From Mytilinidion resinicola (Eukaryota > Ascomycota > Dothideomycetes > Mytilinidiales > Mytilinidiaceae): a stretch of DNA of 64,000 bases. The DNA lies in assembly GCF_010093595.1 (NCBI RefSeq), contig NW_022985473.1, positions 186,001 to 250,000 on the forward strand, given 5' to 3'. The notes below the pieces were generated by a model. It saw only the letters and a program-made list of their open reading frames with translations. It was not told where the DNA came from and did no database searches. The number at the start of each line of letters is the position of its first letter. Position 1 is the stretch's first letter. Positions 40,860 to 52,648 of the stretch are shown in pieces. Both the position numbers and the translations under genes were made by a program.

Positions 40860-42050
40860 ATGGGCAAAGAGAAAGACGAATATCAGCCACCTTCAGGACC
40901 TCCCCCAGGCAAACTGAAGTCCAACAACCCGTGGTACAAACGAATAGGTCACTCTTCAAATCGCCAGCAGGAGGAGAACTCACAAGCCTACACGCCTCCA
41001 GCATCATACGCTCCTCCGCAAGCATATGGTTCATCACAGGGATATCAACCCCCATCAGGACCTCCGCCGTCACATAAAGGCGCGTCAGTACCCAGCTACG
41101 CTGCTCCACCAGGGCCACCTCCGTCGATGTCATACGCTCCGCCCCCAGGACCGCCTCCAAACATGTCTTCTGAGGAGCCCCCGCCCTACCACGACTGGAC
41201 CATCATCCCAGACAACTCCCTCCTCCCACCACCCCCAAGCATCGGCTACGACGCCTCCCCAACCGCCAACGCCAGCAGCGACGAAGGCGAAGCCGCCTAC
41301 ATCTGGTGCCAACGGAACCCCCTCTACCCCCCGGGCACCTTCACGCAAGAACACCACAACTTCATCCAGTCCGGTCAACTCACCTTACTCCGCCCTCCAA
41401 CCCTCCAGGGCGATCTCCTTTCCCAACAGCGCCCAGGACACTGGAAGTTCCGCACGAAACCCAAGTGCACGGATTCCTGCCTCCTGACCTCCCTGCCGCT
41501 CTACTCCGCGCAGTGGGATAGCCCTCTCCACACGCGCCGTTCCAAGACTATCTACTTCGAGCTGCAGTTCAACACCAAGAGCGGACTCTGGCGCGATCAG
41601 CACCCGGAGCCCGAGTTCGGCGTCTCGATTGGCTTCGTCGCGCCTCCGTTTCCTACGTTCCGCTTGCCGGGGTGGCAGCGTGGGAGTCTGGGCGTACATG
41701 GCGACGACGGACATCGATACGTGAACGACACGTTTGGCGGCAGCGATTTTACGACTCCATTCCTGCCTGGTCAACGCTTAGGCATCGGGATTACGTTCTC
41801 ACCGCCGCAGAAGCCGCCGGGGTACGAAGACCGCGGGGCGAGTGGGAAGCTGGATATCAGAGTCTTCTTCACGCGGAACGGGGTGGAGGCAGGCAGTTGG
41901 GATGGGACGGAGGAGCTGGATCAGCGCAGTGAGGGGGGAACGGTGGGGTTGGTTGGAGACTGTGATTTGTTTGCGGCGGTAGGCGTGTTTGGGGGAGTGG
42001 ATTGCGATGTGTTCTTTGCGGAGCAGGATTGGCGGTATAGGATAGGTTGA
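40860..42050 (+). CDS. SPRY-domain protein with Pro-rich N-terminus and PPPY motif
   Basis: The product is a single-exon 396-aa protein. The first 110 residues are Pro/Ser/Tyr-rich repeats (YQPPSGPPP, YAPPPGPPP) ending in EEPPPYHDW, which contains a PPxY motif. From about 180 the sequence is a SPRY/B30.2-like fold: IYFELQFN, GVSIGFVAPPFPTFRLPGWQRGSLGVHGDDGHRYVND, LGIGITFSP, VFFTRNG and DLFAAVGVFGG. Family knowledge: yeast Ssh4 and Ear1 combine a SPRY domain with PY motifs to recruit Rsp5 to membrane cargo. This protein lacks a transmembrane helix, so an analogous soluble adaptor is only a suggestion. A CACGTG site lies about 260 bp upstream. Confidence 0.72.
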   Translation: MGKEKDEYQPPSGPPPGKLKSNNPWYKRIGHSSNRQQEENSQAYTPPASYAPPQAYGSSQGYQPPSGPPPSHKGASVPSYAAPPGPPPSMSYAPPPGPPPNMSSEEPPPYHDWTIIPDNSLLPPPPSIGYDASPTANASSDEGEAAYIWCQRNPLYPPGTFTQEHHNFIQSGQLTLLRPPTLQGDLLSQQRPGHWKFRTKPKCTDSCLLTSLPLYSAQWDSPLHTRRSKTIYFELQFNTKSGLWRDQHPEPEFGVSIGFVAPPFPTFRLPGWQRGSLGVHGDDGHRYVNDTFGGSDFTTPFLPGQRLGIGITFSPPQKPPGYEDRGASGKLDIRVFFTRNGVEAGSWDGTEELDQRSEGGTVGLVGDCDLFAAVGVFGGVDCDVFFAEQDWRYRIG

Positions 42051-43482
42051 GTGTGGGGAATCGAGAGAGTGGACTGTGGTGGAGATGGGGTGGTTGGGAT
42101 ATACCTGATAGATGAGTCCGTAATGGGAGGAGTTCCTCAAACACTTGAGATAGCCACACCATGCTGCTAATTTACAACACTTGACTCAACGTCGAAGCTT
42201 CCCTCGCCTTTGCATCGCCGAGCTTAAATGCCAATCCTCAAGCCTGATTTCCTGTGTCAGCTAACGACAACAGCTAAGATCTCACCTACAGCGCCCACCC
42301 CACCTCGCCGCCCTCAATATCACCCCTCCATCCTCCACACTTCGGCCCTCTGCCAAGACTTGCCTCAATAGGATATTACTCGGACTGCTAAGAAAGTTCC
42401 TTTTCCGCTAGCTCGCATGCAGTGCCGCATACCATGGTGCGGATGATCGACGCCCAGGTTCATGCATCGACCTAGGAGCTTTCGCCCGCCTCCGCGAATC
42501 TGGTACTGCAAACCCCTGTTCCCTTTGCAGCATACCACCGCTTCCAAATCTGCAAACTAAAACGGCGCAGCGCCCGCCTCCGCACGCGTGCGGAATCTTG
42601 ATCTGAACCCTGAATCTAGATCTCGGCGATGTCATTGTTTGTCTGGCGTTTCTCAGGGACTGGTGTGCTGGGGGGGTGGGGGGCATTTTTGTGTTGTTTT
42701 TCACGAGGGACTGCGATCTTCAGGGTCTCAATTCATACCTTAGTACACCGAGATGTCACAGCTCTAAAAAGTTCTCAGAGCAATGCGTGTACGACCATAC
42801 CCCTCACTTCCTCACAAACCACCCTCTCCACACTCCACACGGCGATTTGACTCCGCACGGCGTCAGCTCTAGCCGCACCCCCTTCCACTCTCAATCCCTC
42901 TAGACGCAGTCTCCTCCCCCGTTCCCAAGCATACGCCGCGGCACGCGCGCCCGCAATCGCCACTCGGAGGCGGCCAGACCCCCGACGCACCAATCAAGGC
43001 CTTGAAAGCGGAGGGGGCTGCGGAAAGCCGAAAGGAGAAAAAACCACGAGCACGAAACAGACCCTTGGTCCCTAAGTATTGGCTCACGACGGGAACGGAG
43101 TGCTTCGCCGCCTCCGCGTCTGTGTTCAACACTTTTTGCTGGATTTGCTGGATTCGTAGGGGGTGGCGGTTGCCGCAATAGGAAGGACTTTTGTGAGAGA
43201 GCGTGCGTAGGGTGAGCCCCAGGTTGTGGGAGGAGAGGAAGGGATGGAAAGTGGGGGTTATTCTTTAGGTATTATAGGGCTCTCTCTCTCTCTCGCGGCT
43301 CTACTTGGCGGTATTATGGTGTGCCATTCCCCCCTCCCCCCTGTTACGCAAAAGAAAGGCACACACGCCTGATTCAAAGTCCAAATCGCCTGTCTTCTTC
43401 ACTCACTGAAATTCGCCCAGCTGATGGTATACGTACTGATCCCGTCCCCCCTCCGACTGCCACTCGCTCCCCCTTCCTACAC
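42051..43482. other. 1.4-kb stretch between SPRY gene and NUP85
   Basis: No gene is seen. It includes a short (CT)n run at 43280-43294 and C-rich sequence at both ends. The two genes converge here. Confidence 0.4.
43280..43294 (+). repeat. (CT)n microsatellite
   Basis: Seven and a half CT units downstream of NUP85. Confidence 0.6.
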
Positions 43483-46400
43483 CTACTCCTCCACCCACGC
43501 TCTCCCAATCTCCTCCGCAATCCCCAACCTCAGCAACCTAATCACATCCTCGCCCTTCGCCGCCTTGTCAAACCCACCCCGCCAATCCCACGCCCGCTTA
43601 GCTTCGCTCTTCCCCCCTTTAACCAGCACCCCGCTATTCTCCGTGCTCCTGTCGCCCCCCGACGACCCCTCCCCCAGCATCGAGCTCCCAACGAGCGAGA
43701 ACTGGCTCGACGCCGTCGTGAGATTCGACGTCGACTTCGTGAGCCGCGAGCGCGGCGACCCCGGCGGGTCCGCACCGCGGGCCGTGGCGAGGGTCGTGGC
43801 GAAGCACTCCTCGGCCTGCTTATAGATGAGCGACGGCGCGGTCTGCAGGTCCTCGATGGCGGCGAGGAGGGCGTAGAGGTGCGGCAGCGTGAGCGCGCGT
43901 TTGGGCTGGTTGACGAAGACGAGGGCCTCGCCGAGCAGGGATAGCAGCACGTCGACCTGGATGACCGTCTCGACGGCGGGGTCGTACAGCCCGCCGCGGA
44001 TGCTGGACGACGCGCTGGAGATGAGGACCATGAGCGCGTTGGCGGCGGCAAGCTTGCGCGCCATGGGTCGCAGGGACGGTTTCTCGCCCGGTTTGAGGTT
44101 GACAGCTTCGTCGCGGAGGTCGTAGAACTTGCGGACCGTGGCGTAGCCGCTTAGGTAGGTGGAGAGGAGTTGGGCGGCTTCGAGGTCTGTGCGGGAGAGG
44201 TCGGTGAGGGTGCGTTGGGGGGAGGTGATGAACGCTTTTAGGCGGTCGTCTAGGTCGGGGACAGGTGGGTATGAGACGGAATGGACTAGACACTCGGAGA
44301 CTAGGATCTGAAGCACTTCCTGGATCTTCTGTGGTTGGTGGCCTCGGGCATAGTAGAGCAGCGTATCTCCATAATTGCGAGTAGAGCTACGAAGTTGATC
44401 GGCATATTTCTGTAGATGGTCAGTATAGATCCAATAAAGACGTTTGCAAGGCTTACCTCCGCAACGGTATTAGATTGATCGACGAAGCCCAGACTCGTGC
44501 AAAGATCGAGTATCTTATCAACCCGTTCTCTCGAGGACAGTTCCAGCGAGCGGAGCATTCTCCCGATGAATTCGTTTGCGAGATTCTCATCATCGAGGCG
44601 GCCTACAACTTGGATTGCTAGTTCCCAGCCTTCTTGAGTGGTTTGTAAGTTGGGACTGCGCACAATATCCTTCCGTCTAAGACATTCGGCATACCGAATC
44701 AGCATGTCGTCCTTATCTAGATGCTTCTCTCCTTGCCGTCCGTAACTCAAAACCATCAGATCAGACTTGTCAAAGCCGTCTACGTCGTCGTTAGAAGCCG
44801 GTTTCAGCCAATTGTCCGCGCTCGCAATCTCCACGACGGCAGTCACGAGAACAACAGACCAGTTTTGGAGTATGTACGCCAGTCCTTCCAAGTTGCCATC
44901 AAATATGCATGCCAAACCCACGTCTGTGGGGCTAGACACGTTGATGCTGAGACTCGAATCGTTCATCTCTATGACTCTTGCAAGGGCAGAGCAGAGCTTT
45001 TGACGATAGGCTGACGTTGGCGTTACATCTGCTACCCGTGTTCCGTGAGATCGTGCCAGTGATCGCCGGCTAGCAGCAAGGGAACCTTTAGGACCATCCT
45101 CATCGTCACCGTCCCACCAGATGGCGAGTCCAAGCACAGCTTCAGTCCAGTCTACGGCTATACCAAGGATTTCGTCCGGGCTTCCTAGAAGCTGGTTGTA
45201 AAGGACGAGTAGATTCTCGTATATCGACCATGGAACGTTACTCTCAGCTTTCCGGCTCTGCATGGTTAGGTTGTTGTGGGAAGCCGACATTCCGAAAGGA
45301 TCCGATTCGGATTGCTGGCTGGTTCGGTTCGGGCTGTCTCCTTCTGCAAACTCTCGAAGATCTGAAATTGTTTGCGAAACTTGTTTCCGGAAAAGGTTCC
45401 AGTCGTGACCTTTCACATCCCAGTCATCAGATGCGACGGCAGGGCACTCTTGAATCAACGCGATCGCATCACTGACCACAGCGTTGATGTTCTTCAATTG
45501 GACGCCTTCGTATCCTTGATCCCCGAATCCGTCTATAGGTGCTGTTTCCGCAACATCAAATCTTCCGCCCTTCAATAGCTTAATGGTTGCGGCGAAGTTT
45601 CCACGGAGAACCTGCTTATGTTAGATGAAATGCAATCAATATGTCAACTTCTGATGTAGGTACTACGAACCGAGTATTTGACAGCATCCCAATAACCTGG
45701 ATTCGCAGAGTAGCCGCGTTGCTCTCTCAGCACATGTCCGATTTCAGTATCCGGCCTGTGGTATGTGTTCATCCAGTCGAGCAGAATCTTGGGGATCGGC
45801 GAACTCCTTTGAGCGTCTCGTCTAGAGAGGCCGAACATAGATGATCGGCCCAAATTGGATGGTGGTGCCGGGTAGTGAAGCTGGAGCAACAGACTAACCA
45901 AATAGTTGGCTTTCGTGATTGATGATTCCGTATTTGGCGGTCCTGCGCCGTGCACACTGCTTTTGAACGACGTCCGCGAGAACTGCCTCCACAGTCGCAG
46001 CAGCTGTTGCGCAACATCTGCAATAGTTTCGCTCCTCGCCATTGGGTTGTTATTGTTCTCGGATTCGCTCAATCTTCCTAGAAGCTTCTCCGTCTCCAGT
46101 ATCATCTCATCGGGCTCAGTCAATTCCCGCGCCGGGGGTCCCACTATGCCTTTCGCTATCGTGAGGAAATCGTACTTTCTCTGTCTTGAAGCAAAGGTTT
46201 GGCTCTCTGGTCCGATGTTTGTCCTCGTGGAGTCCCCGAATCGTGAGCGCTTTTTGCCCCTCACAGAGTCCAAAAGTCTAGGATCCCTAAGACTGTAGCT
46301 TGCGGAAGCCGAGAATGCAGATTCTCGTCCAGTATGACTACGGGCACCGTCGGCTACACCGTCATAACCCTCGTCCTCCTCCATTTCCTCATCCTCCTCC

Positions 46401-46858
46401 TCTTCGCCATATTCTTCGCCCTCGTCTCCGTTATCTGAGTCATCGACGCCGTCATCACTCGTTTCCAATTCGCGCATAGCCTCTACATCATCTTCGTCGC
46501 TATGTTGTTCCTCGTCCTCGTCAGACCCATACGGCGGACTGCTTCCCGGAGCGCGGAAGCCAGAGCGACCCCGATTGGCAGAGCTTCCAAGTGGAGTAGA
46601 GTCAGGAACGGCAAAACGACTGCTAGCAAAAGGCGTGGTCTTTTTGGGAGGCGAGCTTTTGAATGTAGGTTTCTGGAATTGAGGTTGTCTAGAGGCGCCG
46701 AACTGCGAGCTGGAGGGAGGCGGTCCGGCGGGGGTTGACGAGGGAATGTACCGGGAAGGAGGTGGGCCAGCGGGCGTGGTCGAGGGAAAGTTATGTCTGC
46801 TTGAGCGACGAGAGTCTGGAGTGGAGGGCGGCGTCGAGGATGGTACGCGGAAAGCCAT
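43483..46858 (-). CDS. NUP85: Nucleoporin NUP85
   Basis: The model is complement(43483..44409, 44457..45611, 45671..46858), 1089 aa, with introns of 47 and 59 nt in phase. The N-terminus is Pro/Ser-rich (STPPSTPDSRR, repeated STTPAGPPPS), then strongly acidic (EEYGEEEEDEEMEEDEG). The alpha-helical nucleoporin core has NPGYWDAVKYSVLRGNFAATIKLL, ENLLVLYNQLLGSPDEILGIAVDWTEAVLGL, LLYYARGHQPQKIQEVLQIL and the RDEAVNLKPGEKPSLRPMARKLAAANALMVLI end region. Nup85 is a scaffold subunit of the Y (Nup84/Nup107) complex of the nuclear pore. The start at 46858 (MAFRVPSS) is preferred to the upstream in-frame ATG at 46936. The gene is longer than yeast NUP85 mainly through the N-terminal extension. Confidence 0.87.
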
Positions 46859-47273
46859 GGTCGGCGATAGGGTGGAGGCTTGATGTGGTGGACAAAGAGG
46901 TATTGTTGGAAGGAGAATTAAGCGATCAGCAGCCAAACATCACCAGGCCCCGAATCGCTAGTGGAAGCTAAGAAACACTGAAAGAGTAATAGAAGTGAAC
47001 TCCTGGTGGAGGTGACGGCGCGGGCGACGTGAAGATTGGCCTTCGCTGCGACGCGACCAGGCCAGCGCAAAACATCTAGGTCGAAGCACGGGCCAACCTC
47101 ACCGCCAGTCACGTGACGTCCCAAGGCAGCTCATGGGATCCCTGCGTGCAGCGAGAGAGGGTTTGTGCACTCCATGGCAGCATTCAACATGAAGTGGCAA
47201 TCTACGAATCCGTCGCTCTGTTCCAGAACTTCCCATCTGAAGCTATACTTTTGTTGGGCTTATGTAGAATTTT
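46859..47273. promoter_or_regulatory. NUP85 upstream region with CACGTG
   Basis: The sequence holds GTCACGTGACGTC (CACGTG at 47110-47115), 252 bp upstream of the NUP85 ATG. It overlaps a CRE-like TGACGTC. No other gene is seen. Confidence 0.35.
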
Positions 47274-47362
47274 CTAGTGCCGCTTGAGGCGCCCTGATAC
47301 GTTGTAAAGAATTAGAAAACGACAAGTTGCTACGCCTGATAGCTCTCCGAGCCACCTCAGAC
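47274..47362 (+). repeat. Single arm of the fold-back repeat family
   Basis: It starts CTAGTGCCGCTTGAGGCGCC and ends GCTCTCCGAGCCACCTCAGAC. It aligns along its full length with the right arm at 13065-13166, and in reverse with 37047-37146. Confidence 0.55.
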
Positions 47363-47985
47363 AGACTCGGCTTAGAGAACCACTTATCCAGAGGGTAAAA
47401 GGCAGTAGTGCATATTTCAGAGCTATGTATACCAAGTTGGGCCATTTTGCTCCGACTTCACTACACATCACGTGACCTACTCGCCTCGACCGTGGGATCC
47501 TGCGGACATCCGGAAAGTCATGCGAACTATACTTTGTAAGCACTAAAGAAGGCGAATGGCGTTCTGTAGGCCCTTTCGGTGCTCGGCGCAAGGAAAAACA
47601 CGGTGCGCTCAAAGCCCTCACTGTTGCTCGATTCCACCAGCACGAAGTGTGTGGAGTGTCCAGCAAGAGTGATTCCTTTCGGCCCCAGGCTGGCTGTTCG
47701 GAATCCGATGAACGAACCACAGCCGGGAATAGAGTTGGGTCTGGGCAGCCGGTCACAGCATGCTGGGTATTAAAAAAGGTACAGAAGGTCTTGGCGGCAC
47801 CTGGCAGCGGAAGCTGTGCGGGGACTGTGACAGGCTGGGAGGGGCGTGATTACGTCGTGCCGGGCAGCAAGGGAACGGAAACGCCGCGACCAGAGCCGAA
47901 GCCTTCCATACTTCTGACCTGCGGGCGCAATGCTCTTCTCTCTCTTTAATGTCTAATCTGTCCACCCGGACTCGCTCTCGTCACC
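47363..47985. promoter_or_regulatory. Upstream region of the SYLF gene
   Basis: It contains CACGTG at 47469-47474 (ATCACGTGACC). No coding frame of note is present. Confidence 0.3.
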
Positions 47986-50126
47986 ATGGTGGAAAAGAAG
48001 GCCATCTGGGCTAAAACCAAGACCGGCGGCAAGGCCGGATTCGACAAGTTATGGGGATGGGCCGACAAGCTGGGTGCGCCTGTCAACAGGCTTTCCAACA
48101 AGCTTGGTTCTGAGGTACACTATGTCGCGAGGATATCTGGATTATACGGGGCCTGACTGACAATGAGTAGGCGTTTTGGCCCACAACACTTGACAAAGAG
48201 TGTAAGTTGATCTCGTTGTGGGGTGACTTGGACGTGCTAACGATATGATTTCTAGGCGATAAAGCTGCACGCATTCTCAGGTCATTCTGCAGCAAGTATT
48301 CCCAAATGTCTCAGCCGTCAACTCCCACTAAACGTCGTTAGAGGATGGGTTCTACCAGGAGGAGGAAGTCCAGCCCGTTGATGGCCCAAAGAAAAAGCAG
48401 AAAGTGCTTAAACGGATACCACCGGAAGTACGTTGCGTTCGCCCACCTTGTGGTTGTTCTGTTCTAATTAGACGACTTAGGTTATCAAAAATGCCAAAGG
48501 TCTCGCAATCTTCACGACCATGCGCACTGGGCTTTGGGTTTCGGGTGCCGGCGGCAGTGGCATACTCGTGGGACGAAAGGAAGACGGCGAGTGGTCTCCA
48601 CCGTCAGGCATCCTTCTGCACACAGCCGGGCTGGGATTCTTGGTAGGCGTTGATATATACGACTGTGTGGTCGTAATAAACAGCCAGGTTAGAATGGTGG
48701 TCTGCATGTATTGAACTTCTCAGCTAATCCCCCCCAGAAAGCCCTGGACGCCTTTTCAAAGGTCCGATGTACGCTTGGTGGAGAGATAAGTGCGGTCGCG
48801 GGCCCTGTAGGAATAGGCGGAGTCCTGGAGTCGGAAGTTCACAAGAGACAATCACCTATATTCACATACCTAAAGTCACGAGGATTCTACGCTGGAGTGC
48901 AGATCGACGGTACCATCGTCATCGAGCGGACAGACGAGAACGAAGCCTTCTACCATGACAAGATCGGTGTCGCTGATATTCTCGCCGGCAAGGTCCGAAA
49001 TCCACCCTACGAAATCAAGACTTTGATGGAAACCATCAAGGCCGCGCAAGGAGATCGCGACGTCGACCAGAACTTGTTGACCGATGAACCACCACCTGGG
49101 GACTACGAGGTTGAAGAAGATGGAGTCACATTTGGCATACCAGACAAGGAGGATCCGGATCCATTCGGCGTCCTTGCATTGGAGGAAGCAGGCTTCGAGA
49201 TCAGAGAAGCCGGCACCAAAAAGCGCCCCACCAGCGAACAGTTCGAGTTCAATCCCAGCCCTTCCAGCCCTGTATACAACGCATTTAGAAAAAGTACCGA
49301 TCGCCATAGCTTTGATAGTAGATCCATTAGTCGAAGAACGAGTTGGAGAACTAGCACAATGAGCACCACCGTGGATCGAGGCGTTCAGACGATGGATATG
49401 TCTACTCAAACAGAGATGGATCCCCCTTCGCTTCCTCAACGGACGAAGTCTGTGAATACTGGAAACAACAGTCCACGAATGACTGAAATTCCGGAAAACA
49501 AAAGTACCGACGATGCGACAAAGACGGCGGAAACGCCCAGTCTTGCAGCAGTCACGGCTGCTGAGACATCCGAGGACACACATACTGAGAAGACTGTCGA
49601 AAAGTCTACCGTAGAGTCCACTGAAAATGCCCTCAAAAAGCACACCGATGGTCACGAGTCTCCTGACGAGGGGGATGACTTTGACAACCTAGAAGAGCCT
49701 GTCATCCACCAGATCCATCATGCTTCAACGCCTCAGGTTATCACCCGCGCTCGGGTTGTCCAGGTGGTAAAGCCAATCCCACCCAAGCTCCCTCCACGAA
49801 ACCCTGTTCGCGATCGCAAATCGGCCCTCAGCATCAACCCAGGTTCTCCGAATGAACACTCTACCAACGACCAAGCCACGGGTACTTCATCTTTCTCTTC
49901 TTCTGGACGACCATCGCCATCTTCTCTGCACGATCGATCTTCAGTCCGCTCCCAAGACTCTATCTCATCCGCAGATGATGGCCTCGAAGCTGTGGCTGAA
50001 AGATTCAAACCTCACGACGAACCATCCATTGAAAAAGGTGTGACCCCGGGCGAAGAGAAAAAGGACAATTTCCATTCCCTGCCAGAATCTCCGGCTGCTA
50101 ATCATGTTCCGGGAGGTTTTAACTGA
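47986..50126 (+). CDS. SYLF-domain protein (Ysc84/Lsb3/SH3YL1-like)
   Basis: The model is join(47986..48114, 48171..48201, 48256..48291, 48342..48427, 48481..48687, 48738..50126), 625 aa. The third intron (48292..48341) has a GC donor (GCAAGT) and a normal AG acceptor, and joins FCK to DGFYQEEE. The SYLF (DUF500) domain covers about residues 45-280, with IPPEVIKNAKGLAIFTTMRTGLWVSGAGGSGILVGR, DIYDCVVVINSQKALDAF, GPVGIGGVLESEV and YLKSRGFYAGVQIDGTIVIER. SYLF domains bind lipids and actin at endocytic patches. Yeast Ysc84 has a C-terminal SH3; this protein instead has a 300-residue Ser/Thr/Pro-rich tail with PPKLPPRNP-type motifs that could bind SH3 domains. No SH3 domain was seen. Confidence 0.85.
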
Positions 50127-50938
50127 TTATATCGGATACTCGGCTACCGTGTTCATTGTTATTTTTACCACATATGTACGATTCACTATTTGTCTTTCTG
50201 GAGGATTTATCGTGATTGGTTTACGAAGCAAGGCGTTTTGCACTGCTTTGAATACCATTTCATGATTATGATGTTATTGTTGCATAAAACGAAGGAATGT
50301 CTAGGAGAGGATGCGGTTCTATTGAAAATAGACATATGTTATCAACAACGGTCTCAAGAGTCACACTTCCCATCTCAAAATCGATATTGTTTGCAATTAA
50401 CTACTCCTATTTGATCTTTAGCCGCTCATCAAAGACGAGATTTGATCTGAGAGGGATTTAGTTGGATTCAGATTTGGTAGTGGTATTGCAAGTAAAGTAT
50501 TTTTAGTTGCAGTGAATGTAGAGGGAATTGATCAAAGAAGTTTGTGATTACGCTTTTCTACATCAACGAGACGGGTTTCAATGGTATGCCCCTCTCACTA
50601 ACGTGTATGCTGCCGTATTTGTTGCCTATATACTAGCGTGAGTCGCTGTTGCTCTAACCACAGCCATTTCCAGAATGGCGAAGACAACGCTGTAGAATAG
50701 ATTGAGAACCGTGATGCTTGTTACGTATGATAGTAGGAGAACCTGGAGTCCCCAGCCACTTGAAGTATTTCGCGTCTTGTCGCCATTTGACGTGATATCC
50801 TCCTAATTTGAAGCAGAAGAAAATGGACGGTGGGATAGGGAAATCTTTTGATCAATGTCTTTTGCCTCGTCTTTTCATCCTTGGATACTTTGAGGCAATT
50901 ACTACGAAGTGCCTTGTCATGTACCTGAGCAACTGCTA
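50127..50938. other. Intergenic stretch, nothing recognised
   Basis: AT-rich 3' flanks of two convergent genes. Short frames only. Confidence 0.4.
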
Positions 50939-51928
50939 TCAAGGCAATGCGCGACGACTCGCAATGTCTGCAACGAGACCTGATACTACGCCATCGAAGA
51001 GCGGAGATAGCGAGCAGCTCCGGTACTTGTCAACCAACAGACCGGAAGTCTGCTCCTTCGAGGCCTGCCCATTGACGGAAGATGATGTGGGTTGCGCCTG
51101 GACCTCTTGGCTGCCGACCTCCTTGCCTGCGATGAGTGTGCCCTGAGGATACACCGGTCGAATGCCTTCCTCAATCAAGTAGACGAAGGCTGGATCGATC
51201 GGTATGCTGCCCAAGAAAGGGACCTCGAACTCCCTAGCCATGATCTCTCCGCCTCCTTTGCTGAACACGTTCGTGCACTCGCTGCAGTTGGGGCAAACAA
51301 AGCCTGCCATATTCTCCACCACGCCCAACACCCGTAGGCCGACTTTTTTGCAGAAGTTCAGTTCCTTCTTGACATCAGATATGCTTATGGCCTGCGGCGT
51401 AGTCACAACCACTGCCCCTGATAGTTGTGATGGTGTAACTGTCTTGAGGAGAGTTTCGAGGAGAGATATGTGTTCGTCTGAGGTACCGGGCGGCGTGTCG
51501 ATGAGGAGGTAGTCGAGGTTGTCAGGCCATAGGACGTCGGAGAGGAACTGGCGGACCATGGCCGTCTTCTTAGGACCGCGCCATATGACAGCGTCGGAGC
51601 GAGACGACAGTATGAAGCCCAAGGACATGCAAGAAAGTGCACCTATAGGATTCTGCGCAGTTGTAGTAGTGGGATCGCGGGGTGGCAGTGGGGGCTGAGC
51701 ATCGTGAACAGGAACCGGTATCCAGCCTCCGGGCGCTTGTCGAACCTTCGAATCCTCGATACCGAAAAATCTTGGAATTGAGGGTCCTGTGAGATCTATG
51801 TCTAGCACGCCGACAGAGTAGCCTTGTAGTGAAAGGGTCAGAGCGAGCTGGGTTGTGATGCTGGACTTGCCCACGCCGCCCTTGCCGGACAGCACGAGGA
51901 CGATGTTTTTGACTGTATCGAGAGGCAT
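50939..51928 (-). CDS. CFD1: Cytosolic Fe-S cluster assembly factor CFD1
   Basis: The product is a single-exon 329-aa protein of the MRP/NBP35 family. The deviant Walker [11 protein letters not shown] is at residues 14-23. It is followed by [45 protein letters not shown] and the Fe-S ligand motif CPNC at 212-215, with another Cys at 218. The lack of an N-terminal four-Cys ferredoxin-like motif separates it from NBP35 and points to CFD1, its partner in the cytosolic scaffold complex. An insertion of about 25 residues near the end ([18 protein letters not shown]) looks disordered. Confidence 0.92.
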   Translation of the reverse strand: MPLDTVKNIVLVLSGKGGVGKSSITTQLALTLSLQGYSVGVLDIDLTGPSIPRFFGIEDSKVRQAPGGWIPVPVHDAQPPLPPRDPTTTTAQNPIGALSCMSLGFILSSRSDAVIWRGPKKTAMVRQFLSDVLWPDNLDYLLIDTPPGTSDEHISLLETLLKTVTPSQLSGAVVVTTPQAISISDVKKELNFCKKVGLRVLGVVENMAGFVCPNCSECTNVFSKGGGEIMAREFEVPFLGSIPIDPAFVYLIEEGIRPVYPQGTLIAGKEVGSQEVQAQPTSSSVNGQASKEQTSGLLVDKYRSCSLSPLFDGVVSGLVADIASRRALP

Positions 51929-52648
51929 GGTTCGATGGCTTTCAGTCGGGTCGCAATTCTGTCAAGCAGGCGGAGGAGTCGAGGCAATCCGTAACGCGCA
52001 TAGTGGATGAGAATCTTCTGGTGTAGATTTCAAAGCTTTTCCGCTGGACGTGGCGGTTCGATATCTTGGCAATTTCCGCTCCGCTCCGATTCCGCAGTTA
52101 AGGTTCTACGCCTCCTTCTTTTCATCCTACAGACGAGGGCATCATGCAGGTCAATCAGTCAGTTCGGCGAAGAGTTGCGCCATGCTCACAGACCACTCTA
52201 GCCTTTGGAATCGAGGCCTGCAATGCTGCCACATTCTTTTCATCGCTTGGGGGTTAGGATTCCTGTACCACCCTCGATCAAGCTCTACACGATGTATCTT
52301 ATACCATGTACTCAATCTTTAGTACTTAATAGCACCGTTGTCTTTCGAATCCCCAATTGCTAAGTTATGAATGCTACGCGATGCTATTTGTAGAGTCTAC
52401 TAAGAATTTTCATATCATATCCTACTCAATGGTCCTTTCGATGGCTATACAAAGTCATACTTCTAGAGCGCATGAATCTGGTCAAATCCATTACATTCTT
52501 ACCCCCTTCAGTCTATTTCCATAGCTGGACGTTTCTCTAAACCGCATTCCAAAAATGTCAGCCCGCGTGCGCAGCCTTTACAAAATCAGTCTCAAAGTCT
52601 GGAGTTTGTTCTATACGATAGCATTATCATACTCCATATATCGCCACA
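51929..52648. other. Divergent intergenic region, no gene seen
   Basis: It separates CFD1 (leftward) from the secreted Ser-rich gene (rightward). TATATC-like AT-rich sequence lies just before the ATG at 52649. Confidence 0.35.
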
